From positions 25,848,007-25,912,006 of the forward strand of contig NC_087070.1 in the NCBI RefSeq assembly GCF_963678635.1: a stretch of DNA of 64,000 bases, given 5' to 3'. The stretch is from Symsagittifera roscoffensis. Lineage: Eukaryota > Xenacoelomorpha > Acoela > Convolutidae. The translations under genes and the position numbers were made by a program. This document shows, in pieces, positions 33,966 to 46,002 of this stretch (position 1 is its first letter; every line of letters begins with the position of its first letter). The notes under the pieces are model-generated. The model did not search any database and was not told the DNA's origin. It saw only the letters and a list, made by a program, of their open reading frames with translations.

Positions 33966-36241
33966 TGGGGAACTGTTTCCTCATTTTGTGATGCCGCTTG
34001 TTGGGCCTGTTCTCTACCAGAAACTTCCCCCTATGGTTTGGTGGAGCTCTTTCTCGGACCTGATGACGGACGTCCGTCATTGACATCGTGTTCAATGGTT
34101 CCGTAGTCTTATCTCCGGGCAGACCCTCCAGATCCACCAATTGAAGTGTAGTAGCGGAGCTGAATTGCTCTTCTTCAGCCAAGAGCCAATCCACGCCTGC
34201 TATCCGGTACAGACCAGATACCGTAGGGTCAACCCCGTTAGGCATTCTTCTCGCATCTGCACAACAAGCTATCGTTTTCATGCTCAATTTTATAGCCATG
34301 TCCGCTTTATATCTTCCCCTGGTGCTGGGATCTGCTCTATTCCATAGCAGCTCACTGACCCTACTCGTATCTATCACCGCTGCAGGATAGGCTCGCGAGG
34401 TTCCCTGAGCGGGTGACGCCCTCGAATGCTGTGCCATGGTATTCGCGGTCACCTGAGAAGCCACTTGCAGTGGTCCACTCCTCATTCCAAGGCGATTCTC
34501 CAAGGATTGGCCTCGGGGAACTGGAGCGGTCTCCAGTCTCTCTCTCACATCGGAGCTGGGATAAGGTTGCACCACATTTGTCTCTGTAGTCAAAGGCCCC
34601 AGACGGTTCACTAATGCTTGAGGTACATGGGATCTGACCATGCGGGCAGTGCTAACTCGTGTCACCGGGTTGACCGTTGTCCTCAGTTCAGCTTCTATTT
34701 TTTCTATCCTCGTTTGGAACGCGTCGTTTGATCACTGTACTCCAGGTTGGGTATTGAAGTGTATACCATCTTTTGTCAAGACACCATGGTCCACCATTCT
34801 CAACGTGTTTTCGACATCTAACAAACGGAATTCGTTGAGGTTTCCTGTGGTCAGATTCCTGATCATCTCATTCCACTGGGTTACGTTCCCATTCATGAAG
34901 TCGGCTACTAGTGACCCGGCGTCTGGGTAAAGGGGAATGGTGCACAAGACCACAATCCTCGGTCTGTATTTCTCTTTTAATTCGTTAAGGAGACAAATCA
35001 GAAGTGATTCCCATTTCGCATCGGGTGTGACGGGGTTCCTTGAGACATGGTTCATCCCTATCATCACAGTCAACGTGTCCACCCTATCGTCGCTCTGCAG
35101 CTCCATCATCTTGATTACTTGCGCCACTGCAGCCCCTCCAAAGGAGATCACGGTAGTCTGACCTCCTTCTAAAACTTGGTTCAAATCCCCCTACAGACTG
35201 TCCCCTATGATTAAGTGTTGGCTGGCCGTCGGCACCGGTTGCTGGATCGCCGCTGGATTCCAGGTCATACCGTTAAGGCAGGCTCTGGGGTGTTCCGCTG
35301 CGACTTGCACGAAGGTCCTTCGAGTGTTGAGATCCTTTCGAATGTCAACCACCCGCGACCTCACCTTGGCTCCACTCGGTACCGGTCGGTACGGCTCTGT
35401 GGGATTCGTTGGTTTTTCCCTTCTGATGGGTGACTGGCCCGCTCGCTGAGTAGGAACAATACTGCCCTAGCTTCGGTCTCTCGCTCGGTTTATTTCCTGT
35501 ATCGCAGCTTTGACCACTTGCTCAAACTTCTCCTGGAAATGAGGTGCCAGGTAAGTATCCGATGGGTCAGGAATCGTGTTTCTTACGTCTGAAGGCGAGC
35601 TCACTCGCTGCGGAACCGTCACCTCACTTGGCCTATAAAGCTCCTGAGTCTTGGATTTGTCTGTCGTCTCTGTGTTCATCATTGCCAGAAACTCCGGCGA
35701 CAACTTGCTGATTATAGAGCTCCTTCAAGTGCTTTATCTCCTTTTATTTAAAGAGGATCTGCAGCTCCTCGTGTTTTCGTTTCCATTCGTCGCAGTTCTT
35801 TCGCCTTTTCTTGAAGCTCGTTCAACCCCGTGCACAACTGCTTCCAGTCTTTGTCTTTTCTCCGCCGTTTGTATCTGAATATCGTTCCTTCTGACTTTTT
35901 TATTGGCGGAGCCGCTGTTGGGGAGTCTGCAGAGGGGCATTTTCCCTAATCGGTAGTCCCTCTGCTCGCCCAGTCCAGGGTTCCCCTCGTCGCCATCTCA
36001 TGAGTCGATAACGACCTCTCTCGGCAGTTCCGGACGCTCCAAAGGCCAACATCAGGACCACCTCCGTGGGGCGTTCCCCACGAGCTTCCCTTTCCAACGC
36101 ATTGAGGAGTGCGACTGTGAACATCGCCAGCTCCGGTTCCTTCAATCCAAAGTTGAAATCGATCAACCGCTGACACACTTCGTCCAGAACCGTACCCAGG
36201 CTCGCCAAGATAAAATCCATCAAATCGTCGGTATCACTCAT
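33966..36241 (-). pseudogene. SGNH ORF, array unit 3 (C-terminally truncated)
   Basis: The minus-strand ORF starts MSDTDDLMDFILASLGTVLD at 36241. Stops after RDRS (35467-35469) and GDSL (35191-35193) are shared with units 1 and 2. Its N-terminal 300 bp and the spacer upstream are the most diverged of the three, matching its position beside the native post-integrase region. Confidence 0.8.
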
Positions 36242-36626
36242 TCTTCTTCATGTGTGCCTGGTCGTGTTTCTCTCATTCAGTTCAAGTTCAATATACAAAG
36301 TACAATCAATCAAGATCTGAAAAACAAGTCACGACATAGATTAATCACTCCGAATTGTTTCATCTCTAAGATAAAACATCATTTACATCTTTTAAGAACA
36401 GTCCATTGAAACTCTTTTTTATTTTCAGAGAAACATAATTGAGCACTGTCACCTTTCGTACCTGGAGTGTTCCAGCCTTCCATGACATAAGCATCACATG
36501 AAACATAATCTAACAAAAACATAACATATAAAAATCACACATCAACACTATGACATAAACACCTAAATACTAATCCTAGTGACTAAAAAGCAAACCTATT
36601 TAAGACTTTTAACACGGAATGTGGCT

Positions 36627-37892
36627 CTAGCATATGCTCAGATAATATTTTTTTTTAGCTAAGTAGACCTCTATGTCCGTTTCTGAGAATATTACATGTA
36701 CGAGGGCATATAATTCACTCGGATGCAGTTTTCCCCTATTGGGATTATACACTGGTAAAGAGAGAGAGGTCACTTCTCTCTCAACCAGGAAATCCCTGAG
36801 TCTAGTTAAGACTAGCACCAGATTTTCGGGATTTACGTGTTGTCTATCAATGGCCTTAGTTACAAGGAAACACAAATATTTCCCTGATATATGTGATGCA
36901 ACAGGGGACAGCGCTACATCCCTCCTATACCAGGCCTCTGTTTCCATGCATGAAAACACGATATTCTTATACTCTCTTTTAAAGTCGGCCGCTAGTGCTG
37001 TCTTAAAACTTACATCCGCGGTTATCGCTATAGCGCACGTACGTTCCGTGAGTATGAAATCACTGTCCGTGATAACGATATTGTTTCAGTAGTGATTTGG
37101 TAAAGCACAATACGACACTGCTAAAAATTCGTCCAAAAAGCGCTTATTAGCATTTTCGCCCTTCGTTTCCAGCTCTCTGGTTTTCCTTGCCGATTTTAGT
37201 TTTTTTATCATAAGGTTTTTGGTGTGGGTGAGTCCTACCCCCCCTCGCCGGAACAAAATATCCATCGACGTCCCCGTCGAGCGCCCAAAATCGAGAAGAT
37301 CCAGATTGGATTCTGTAACGCGTAAAGAACCGTCTGGAGCAACCCAATTGGACTCAGTATTGTCGTGACTGATGTATTTGATGCTATTTTGATCGACACC
37401 TTGAAAAATCAAGATTGTCTCTTTTGGATCTGCTGGAAGATCATGGAGCCGTTCGAGCACTCTCAGATATGTCAATTCTTGCTCATGCATCTGCTCCGTC
37501 TCCGGTTCGAACTCCAATTCCGGTTCAGAGCAATCGTCAATCCAATCTTGTTCTGGGTCGTTGACCAGGTCGATCTCTTGTGGCACCACTATTTCGTCCA
37601 GGCCCACTAGCAAGTCCATCATGTCGTTCAAAACTATCCCGTCTATGACAAAATCCTCGCTCTACGGGTTGTATTTCTTCTTGTTTTTTCCTCTCTTGCC
37701 CTGGCGTGTTTCCATGGTGAAGGGAAAGTCAGGCTGAACTCCCTTATCAACTTCAGTCTGTTCTGGACATTCCCAGTCTTCTTCGACATATGGAAGAGTT
37801 TCGTTGTCCAACTTCACTCGCTCGATTAACTCCAGGTGCAGTTGCAGATCGCAATTATCAACCACCTCATTCCCGTCGTTTCTGTCGCGCAT
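36627..37892 (-). pseudogene. Post-integrase acidic region and macro-like domain, best copy
   Basis: The minus strand has three in-frame or near-frame parts. An acidic segment (37892-37662) ends at a TAG (37662-37664), where the copy at 22 kb has a Tyr codon. The next segment (37631-37086) contains PQEIDLV, LPADPKETIL and GVGLTHTKNLMIKK, and ends at a TGA (37086-37088). A macro-like domain (37085-36640) follows, with ITDSDFILTERTCAIAITAD, FKREYKN, GKYLCFLVTKAIDRQHVNPE, NLVLVLTRLRDFLVER, and an end of the type SETDIEVYL. Spacing and hydrophobic pattern resemble OARD1-like macro domains, which remove or bind ADP-ribose. The GCGLD-type loop is replaced by NPNRGKL, so catalysis is doubtful. The family assignment is my inference. 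Confidence 0.55.
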
Positions 37893-37999
37893 GCCTCTTT
37901 AATTCAACTCGCAGGCAGGATCCACTATCAAACAGTCCGCATCATGCATGTCGCGTGGAATACACCAATCCTCCGATGAAGCATTGTTGGGGTTGATGT

Positions 38000-38961
38000 T
38001 CTCGTACCAATAAATTTTTGTCTAATTTGAGCCTGCTGCGTGTTCCTCCTGCATAAATCATTAAGCTCATGCTGCCTCCTGATCACATCACGAACGTGCT
38101 TTTGTTGTGCTGTTTTCATTCCTTTTGTACTCAGGGTAGAAGAACGTTTATGGAAGTGCTTTCTCGTGATCGGTCAACACCATGTGCGGGCTTATTCCCG
38201 TGGTAGAATTTTTTGTGCTGTTATAGGCGCCCATCACATGCTGTCCCATTCGTCCATGTATCGTGAGCAATAAACCCTCAACATGGACACTAACGTGCGA
38301 TTAAGCCATTCGTTTGTGGGTGATAAGTGGTCGAGTGGGCCTGTGCCACTTGTAACCTCTTCATTAACTCCTTCGTGAGATCACCCACGAATGCTTTGCC
38401 GTTGTCTGATTGGAATCTGATGGGGCAGCCGTGTCTCGCTATCCAAACATTTAACAAGTGATCGCACGTTTCTTCCATTGATGCTGTCCTGCAGGGTGCT
38501 GCCTCTGCGTATTTCGTGAAATGATCAATCATTATCAGCACTTTGTTAAAGCCCGTGGTTGTCATGCATATCTTCTGATTATCAATTTGCACCACCTCAT
38601 TGAATCCTGATGATTCTATTGATTGCAGGGGAATTCTCAATTTGCTGGGGTCCTTCGCCTGTTGACGTGACAAGCATGCAGAGATCCACTTTTAACAGGC
38701 CTTCTTCAAACCAGGCCATTCGAACCGTTTCTGTATCCTATTATGCAGTCTGTCCACGCCTTGGTGGCCCAACTGATCTTGTGAACGAAAGAGCACTTCG
38801 GTTTGATGCAACTGCGGTAGCAATATCCAATTATATTTGTAAAGGAATTGGTCCTCCTCCTTGCGTTTGCAGGCCACGATCCCTTCTTTATTCAAGTACA
38901 ACAGGTCTTTTCTCTTTAAATTAAACTGCTTTACGATCCATGTCTTTAGGTTACTCGTCAT
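38000..38961 (-). pseudogene. Ty3/gypsy integrase, best-preserved core
   Basis: The minus strand from 38961 has GHQGVDRLHNRIQKRFEWPG plus C..RQQAK; the second zinc-ligand Cys of the C-x-x-C pair is Arg here. The catalytic core follows: VQIDNQKICMTTTG (first acidic residue), MIDHFTKYAEA, FQSDNGKAFVGDL (second Asp) and HPQTNGLIAR. The Glu expected after TNGL is altered (LIAR instead of LVER). After a small deletion near 38300, post-core residues continue (RVYCSRYMDEWD, GISPHMV, DHEKALP) with frame changes down to about 38000. Disabled by the altered active site and frameshifts. Confidence 0.85.
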
Positions 38962-40067
38962 TCTATCATTTTGCTGAGCCCTTAAGAGGTCCGACAGTCG
39001 GTACCTGGCTTTAGATATGTCTTTACCACATTTAGTTGTCCGCTAACTATCTCCGAAGCATGGGCATCGGCCACCAACTTAACGCACCATATCTTTTTCA
39101 AGGATGTTGCCTCTTGCACTGATGGTTGCAGGTTGGTACGGACGACCGTAGCATGCGGAAGTAACCTAGTCGGACGTTTCGACACTGCTATTAACTCAAG
39201 CTTGTGTGGGGCATTATCAATTTTTATGCCCTCCTCCTCGGAGGTATATCGGTCTACACCTGGGTCTTAATGCATTTCTCTATCCAGCCCGCGCTGCTTC
39301 CATTCTAGCAAAGAATGAATTGCGATTTCCGAGACGTCGGAATTGGATGCAGTTTCTGACCCATTCTCCCAGGACTGAGACAGCTGAGACTGCGAGTCAT
39401 CACTTGAGCCGATGGATTCTGCATCATCGTCTTCTGATTTGTTCATGATGCTTCTCAAAATTCTGTCCCTTGATCGCTCTGAGGTCGACTCCCCGAACAG
39501 TATTCTTTCCCTTGGTCGTTTCGACATCGTCTCTCCAGACCAATCATCCTGTCCGGGCCTGGAGGAGCGTGACTCCCCGGACAATGTTTCGTCTCCGGAT
39601 GAACAGTCCGAGCTCGACTCGTACTCCTCCTTCGTGTCTGTCAACTAAAATCTTCTCGTTACGCTAGGTTTTAATTCAACGTTGACCTCTTGAGCAGTCT
39701 GAGTAGCGATCGATTGTTGACACGCCACATAAAAGATCCTCAGAAGGATATCTTCCGGAATCGAACTCACTAACTGATTCACTCTCGATCGACAATCCAG
39801 TTCAACGTCCCGACTCCGAATTGCTACTGGTCTCTTCTCCGTTTTCTCGGTGATTGTCAACCTCTGCATGGTCTCCGTCGATTCAGGGTCATGCCGTTCA
39901 ACCTCTCCATCAAGCAGGTCACAGAGTTTCAGCATGACATCCGGTGCCACGTTCACCGTCTTGTTTAGCAAGGCTATGCGGTTGATACCCAGCCTGGTCA
40001 GTTTTTGCTGCACCAGGTTTGATCGAACTAGCAAATCCAACGGAACCGGATCACCTTTCGCCAACAT
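38962..40067 (-). pseudogene. Ty3/gypsy RNase H-integrase spacer, second copy
   Basis: The minus strand carries MLAKGDPVPLDLLVRSNLVQ (40067), the helical block to 39645, a Ser/Glu-rich block (39644-39267) and MSKRPTRLLPHATVVRTNLQ (39185). It lines up with 3607-4737 at roughly 90 percent identity by eye and leads into the integrase at 38961 in the native order. At about 40070-40120 it is joined to an integrase-tail fragment, a second abnormal junction. Confidence 0.8.
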
Positions 40068-40084
40068 TTATATGTCTCCACGGG

Positions 40085-40822
40085 AAAATCAGGGTGTCCT
40101 CGTATGGGGTGCTCAGACTTGTCATTTCTTGCTCATGCATCTGCTCCGTCTCCGGTTCGAACTCCACTTCCGGTTCAGAGCAATCGTCAATCCAATCTTG
40201 TTCTGTGTCGTTGACCAGGTCGATTTCTTGTGGCACCACTATTTCGTCCAGGCCCACTAGCAAATCCATCATGTCGTTCAAAACTATCCCGTCTATGACA
40301 AAATCCTCGCTATACGGGTTGTATTACTTCTTGTTTTTTCCTCTCTTGCCCTGGCGTGTTTCCATGGTGAAGGGAAGTCAGGCTGAACTCCCTTTTCAAC
40401 TTCAGTCTTTTCTGGACATTCCCCGTCTTCTTCGACATATGAAAGAGTTTCGTTGTCCAACTTCACTCGCTCGATTAACTCGGGGTGCAGTGGCAGATCG
40501 CAATTATCAACCACATCAATCCCGTCATTTTTGTCGCGCATGCCTCTTTCATTCAACTCGCAGGCAGGATCCACTATCAAATAGTCCGCATCATGCATGT
40601 CGCGTGGAATACACCAGTCCTCCGATGAAGCATTGTTGGGGTTGATGTTCTCATACCAATAAAATTTTTGTCTAACTTGAGCCTGCTGCGTGTTCCTCCT
40701 GCATAAATCATTAAGCTCATGCTGCCTCCTGATCACATCACGAACATACGTTTGTTGTGCTGTTTTCCTTCCTTTGTACTCAGGGTAGAAGAACGTTATT
40801 GGAAGTGCTTTCTCGTGACCGG
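40085..40822 (-). pseudogene. Ty3/gypsy integrase tail and acidic fragment
   Basis: The minus strand holds MIRRQHELNDLCRRNTQQAQ (40736), DWCIPRDMHDADYLIVDPAC, and the acidic post-integrase region down to 40090. It duplicates 37550-38170. At about 40822 it is fused to the end of an RT fragment, and at about 40090 to the spacer, so it is an out-of-order insert within pol. Confidence 0.8.
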
Positions 40823-41641
40823 TCTGTTCTGGACGAGGTGCAACTAAAGACCTCGTCTAGTCTCCTTATATGGTCTTTCAGCGTTGGTGTCGCAATGAGC
40901 ACGTCATCAACGTAACACATTATGAGGTTGCCAGACTTTTTACTTACAGTTGTGAAAGCGTGAGCCATTACTCGTTGGAACGTGGCCGTCGCATTGCATA
41001 GTCCAAACAGCATTCTTTTCCACTGGTACATCCACAGTTCACACGCAAAGCCTGTCTTCTCTCGATCTTGTTTTCTGAGGGGCACCTGCCAGAACGCCGA
41101 GCCCAAATCCAACGCCGTGAAGAATTTTGCATCTCCTAACTTTGAGAGGCTCTCGTCGATGCGGGGAATCGGGTGTGCGTCCTTTATCGTTACCGCATTC
41201 ACGAAGTGGAAATCACAACAAAACCTAAGTTGCCTCTTTTCTTTTTTGCGATAGGGACTTCGACGGTTCGATCATGTCGTTTTCCATTAACGTTTCAATT
41301 TCTTCTCTGCAAGCTTCGGTCTTGTGTGCAGTCATTCTCCTAGCTCCCTCCCTATGAGGTACCGAACCCTCTTCTATTTCTACCTCATTTTCTTCAAAAT
41401 TACAGCAGCTTATATCAGCCTTGTGCTTTGAAAAAACGTCTATGTTCCGATTTAACACCGCCCTGAGCGAGTCTAACTCCTTGTCTGTTAATTTGCCTCT
41501 CAAGTGCTCTATCTCAGTTAGGACCGGTTTGTTCGATGCTAATTCTGCTAATTCTGTCGGACTCTCGGGAAAATTTGAGCAAGTAGACATCCCATAGTCT
41601 GTCTCTGATTTCATTGAAAACAGCTTTTTAGAAGACTTCAA
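40823..41641 (-). pseudogene. Ty3/gypsy reverse transcriptase fragment with intact YVDD
   Basis: The minus strand from 41641 has the acidic linker (ending EGSVPHREGARRMTAHKTEA), a frame change near 41230, then LNAVTIKDAHPIPRIDESLS, TALDLGSAFWQVPLRKQDRE and LFGLCNATATFQRVMAHAFT. The catalytic box MCYVDDVLIATP keeps both aspartates, unlike the copy at 712. The rest of the palm, the thumb and RNase H are lost at the 40822 junction. A WACGVVMAKKKGG-type segment before LNAVT is deleted. Confidence 0.88.
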
Positions 41642-42612
41642 TTCACTTATCCTCTTTTAAATGCGTTCTTGGTTGGCATGTAAAGGGCATTCAGTTATTT
41701 CATGTTTCTTGAAGTTCTCCACGCTTCGATACACTGTCCTCAGAGGCAATGCGTAACCAAATTTCTTGCCTCTTTGTATCGTCACTGTTGTTGCCTCTGT
41801 GTTCAACAACACACTCACACACAGTCCGCTCTGAGTGAGTGAGAAGCTTCTTCCTAAAACAGCTGAGCTTTTACTGTTTGGATTGGGAACCAGACACACC
41901 TGTCTGTCGTTACTAAGCTCATTCAGGTTCCTCATCCTAAATGTCGCTATTACAGCCTGATGTGGTTTTAACCTAATTTTCCGATCTTGGAAAATTGGCA
42001 CCTTTGCTCGGTTAATCAGGATTTCATTAATTGGTTTGTTTTCAAACCACCTTTCTGGGTCCTTGATTCTTATCAAACCGTCGTTGAGGTCAATCGTGAC
42101 ATCGAAATTGGATTCTCGACGACCAGGAAACTCATCCAGAGATGTCTCACTAGCTGCAACGAGATGATAGGGGTCCTTCCGGTCATGTATATTGCACCCT
42201 GATTAGCCGCTGACAGTATGATATTAGTTGGAATCAGATCCAACCTATCAAAACCCATGTCGGTCCAAGTGCTTACAGGCATGACACTCACCACTGCTCC
42301 GGAGTCTAATAATCTTTTCATAGAGAGTTGTCTACCCTGCACGTCTAGTACATGAGCGGCCAGATTCGCTTCACAGCCTATGCGGACTGCGTCTTGTTCG
42401 AGCATGGCGTTGAGTCCGATTCGTCGGACCTTAAGCTCTTCTCGACCGATGTAGATCCTTCCTACCTGGTCACTTGCATTGGTCACGTGAGCTGTAAAGT
42501 AAATATTTATGCCGTCCACGTTCATGAGAATTGGGTATGGGCCATAAACTTCAATAAAGTGTCCATCTACTTTCATTAGCCTCGGCCCACCTGTTGTGAG
42601 TAACGCTCTCAC
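41642..42612 (-). pseudogene. Ty3/gypsy aspartic protease and protease-RT linker
   Basis: The minus strand from 42612 encodes an aspartic-protease domain with the active-site box RLLDSGAVVSVMPVSTW (about 42310-42260). A hydrophobic strand follows (TPIISLQL). The frame changes near 42090, and the linker runs 42076-41657 (VRLKPHQAVIATFRMRNLNE, GLCVSVLLNTEATTVTIQRG). Gypsy proteases act as homodimers to mature Gag-Pol. The catalytic Asp-Ser-Gly is intact. An in-frame break separates it from Gag at 42658. Confidence 0.85.
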
Positions 42613-42657
42613 TGCCCTAAAATCCAGTTTGGGGTCTTTCTGTCTGAGGTAGCCCGC

Positions 42658-45060
42658 CTAGATGTCCAGATGTACTGACGTGATCTCGGACGGCGCGCTC
42701 AAGTTCTTCGCCACTTGATGGCCCGCGACTGATATGATCGACATTATCTTCATCCCTTCTCTCGTCATGTCGAAGGTCTTTCCCAAGATTACATTCAACT
42801 TTAGACCCTGCTTCCTGGGTTCCTGGTTGTCCTCTTTCTTCGTCGATCTTCCCAGAATGTCAAGTTTCTCGCGCAGCTCTGTATTCTCTAATTCTGACCT
42901 TACCCACTGTCCAACCTCTTTGGTGGCCAATTCTTGCTTAGCAATCTGTAATGCGGTCCGGGCCAATAGGCCATACTCCACTTTGAGCGCAACGGCTGAC
43001 TCTGCCTCCAGGATTGAGGCAACCGCCTCATTAGGTAAGGGTTTCACCTTCTTGATTGTGAAGGTGCCTGTTGTCACCTCTTTCTTCCATGATTCGGCTT
43101 CATTCATCAGGCGGGCTTGGCTTGCCTCGACCCCCGAAAGTGTCTCTTTATGGCGGGGATGCTTGGCGTCCGCTACTGCATCCCAGAATTGAATGCAATC
43201 CGACTTGAAATGTCCCTCCAAATTACAGAAGAGCATCTCGGTCCACATTTCCTTATGAGCCCTCTCACATACTCTTCGTGGTCCTCCTCGGTTGCACCAA
43301 CATCGTCGAGAAAGTAGCCTATCGCCTTCATGTTTTGTTTGTAAGTAGAACAGGCCGAAACGTGGTGGTCCATCGAACCAAAATTTGCATATGACCTCCT
43401 CTTATCCATGTCGTCCCGAGGTCTGTACCAAGTTGAATTCGCGCCAGTGTTCGTTCCACTGTAGTCGCTGTAATTGCTGCAAAGATTTTGCGCCCTTGTT
43501 TTGATGAGCAAGTTCTCATGCGACTTCATGCGCAAATCATTGGGCGTGGCTACTTGATCTAGCGATAGGGTGAAGTGTGTAGCCAGCATGGTTTTTAACT
43601 CATCACTTTTTACTCCATCCATGAATTTGAGGCAATAACCAAAGTCCGTTCCGATATCCTCTCTTCAGGGTTGCCTCTCCTTCTGAGTAACTCGAGGTCA
43701 TCCAAAAAGTTGTCTATCGATTCGTCATCTCTTTGACGCCTCTTTTCAAACTTCACCATAACTTGATATCCCTGTACACCCGAGGCGAAGCATGTCGAAT
43801 ATTTTGCGCGAGCTGTCTCCTTCATTAGTCCTTTTCGCTATTACACAGCTTGGAGCCGTGCCCTCTAGATTGCTCGTCAGTGCGCTGCATTCCTGCTTCT
43901 TGGAGAGATTCTCTTTCTCAAAATGTAACTTCCAGGTGTCGATGCAGCCATCTGATTCGTCCTTGTATGATTTCGGCTTTTTGAGTGTCCTTCTTGACCT
44001 CTCTCCTCTCTCGGTTGACTTCGAGAATTTGGTGATGAATGTTTCGAGAGATCTATTCGAATGCTCAAACATTGAAGCCTAAATCGTGGTGTCCTGCGAG
44101 ATTGTAGTCAGATCTGGCACCGATCTGACTTGTGGCATTGTCGGTGAATGTGCCCCCGACGTCGCTTCCGCTTCTGGTGGGGCTGCATTCGTCTGACCCG
44201 CCCTCGGCGGGGCTGCTCTAGGTTTCTCCCTATGGTTAGACTCAAATTCGGTTCTAGATTTTGGCTGGGCCCCTGCATAACCGCGGGCTCCGCCTCCGTC
44301 AAGCGTTTGGCGTCAGTCCTCTGTCGGAGCCTGACGATTCTCCCGGTTGCCACTGCTCAAGATCTCATCAAGCTTCCGCATCGTACGGTCAGCTTTGGCA
44401 TATAACCTTTTCTCCAGGCTAGTCATCGTATGAGCGTAGGTGTAGTCGTGATCGTTCAATTATCGCTCGATCTCTCTCGTCATCTTAACTTCTCTTTCTT
44501 GTGACTCTTTGGTCGCCAGCGCCAAAGTTTCCGCCAGGCACTGATCGGTGTACCGAATCAGCTGGGCCTGATCACTTCTCGCTTGTGACTTTACGTCTGT
44601 CAGCTCGTCTCTCAAATTTTCATGGCCTTTTTGAGCCCTTTCTTCAGCTCAATCCATCCATTCGGTCATATCCTGTCGCAGTTCTTCAAGGCTTGTCATT
44701 ACACCGGCAAACATGTCACTCAAGTCGCTAGTCGTTCAAGCACTGGGGTAAGACCCAGCGACGATGACGTTAATTGAGTTTGCAGCCTGGTATTCGACGA
44801 TGCGCCACCCTTCTTTGCGCCCATCGACATCATTAGCATGTCGTATGTCGACGACGCTCGCACCGTTATCAAGGTTGACATTGGTCTAGTTGGCGAGTCA
44901 GACAACGCTTTCTTGCTCTTTTCCTGTCTCGGACTAGGTGTGAAGTCCATGTCCGAGTGCATCAGCCCCGGGCCTTCATATCCAGAGGACAACCCATCAT
45001 TTCGGAGTACCGTCATGCGCTCATCGTATATCGCCTTGAAGCGTTTTTTCGCTTAAGAAT
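42658..45060 (-). pseudogene. Ty3/gypsy Gag, broken
   Basis: The minus strand from about 45056 starts with a Ser/Thr-rich region (45016-44720, beginning MTVLRNDGLSSGYEGPGLMH). A probable coiled coil follows (about 44710-44440) and a basic stretch (44353-44108). Next is a capsid-like helical domain (44072-43610, with WKLHFEKENLSKKQECSALT and FEKRRQRDDESIDNFLDDLE). A zinc knuckle CNLEGHFKSDC lies near 43230; its CxxC start falls on a frameshift. A Lys/Glu-rich C-terminus ends at TAG near 42658. The order is native for Gag. At least four frameshifts or stops interrupt it (near 44440, 44100, 43810, 43620 and 43240). Confidence 0.8.
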
Positions 45061-45990
45061 TTGGTTGCTCTTCTCTTGGACTTATACTCGATATCATCGC
45101 ATTCTTTCCCTGCTTCACTAGAGAGGATTTTTTTTTCTGCGACTATTGCTTTTGGTCTGTGACTTTGAGGTTCCCTTAAACAACAGTTCCTCTCTTACTC
45201 CGACCTCAGAATGCTCCAAGGTCTTTTGAGTTTCCTCAATTTCTTTCCGCTCAAGCTCCTCGCCAGGCTCTTCCGGATCCTAGTGATGGTGGTGGTCGGG
45301 TCGGATTAGTGTCTGCTCCCCTTCCTCGAAGCGATCAGTTAGCGTCACGTTAGCCGCTCCGGCCTCGGTTTCCCGCTCTTCAGCACCATCTCGATTCTTC
45401 TCACTTCTTAGTTTCATTCCACTCACTGAAAGATCGCTATGACCTTCACTTGCTGCTTCTCAAGCGAAAACGTCCGTGATGCTACTAATCGAGGATTGGC
45501 TACGCCGTAATCTGAACCTCCGCGTGCTTTCGTGCTCGGCCAGGAAACTTAGTTACTTCTCCTAGTGAGTCTCTACGCTGCATGCCTCGTGATAAAAATT
45601 TCTTTTGACGGCAATGCACAAGTTCTAAAAATAAATTCAAAAAAGATTGCTTAAGTCTACTCACTCAACTCCTTCAACATCAAAAATATCCCTTCAACCT
45701 CTTAGAAATGCTAATAGTGACTCAGCTAAAGTAATACAATGTTTACTAATTACTAATTCCACTCTATCACCTAGTATAACAGTATCACAAAATTTCACAA
45801 GATATTATAACTAACACACAACACACAATTGATAACCAGATAAGAATACCCCCTAGGTGACAACAATCTTTTGTTCAGTATCACTTTATCGCTACAGACG
45901 TACCAAATGACTGCTTCGTTTAAAGCAATATTTTATAAAAGAGCAGTGATGGCTTCAGTAACAGATAAGTAAAACTTAGTCTTAAGGAAA
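45061..45990. other. Region upstream of Gag: degenerate leader, no LTR identified
   Basis: Minus-strand frames from about 45583 (MQRRDSLGEVTKFPGRARKH) to 45060 are Glu-rich but stop-ridden and may be the decayed N-terminus of Gag. 45600-45990 is AT-rich and noncoding. I looked for a paired long terminal repeat elsewhere in the window and did not find one by eye. Confidence 0.4.
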
Positions 45991-46002
45991 AAGACTTCCC
46001 TC

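Larger units (their letters stand above)
27085..36915. repeat. Tandem array of three ~3.44-kb units
   Basis: Equivalent points recur every 3.43-3.44 kb. SGNH ORF starts are at 29360, 32800 and 36241, the stop after RDRS at 28595, 32026 and 35467, and the stop after GDSL at 28319, 31750 and 35191. The junction GTTTGGGGAACTGTTTCC is at about 30525 and 33965. On the minus strand each internal unit contains an SGNH ORF (N-terminal two-thirds), an integrase C-terminal scrap, a macro-domain scrap and the spacer. The first two units are nearly identical. The third, next to the native macro region, is slightly more diverged. Confidence 0.93.
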
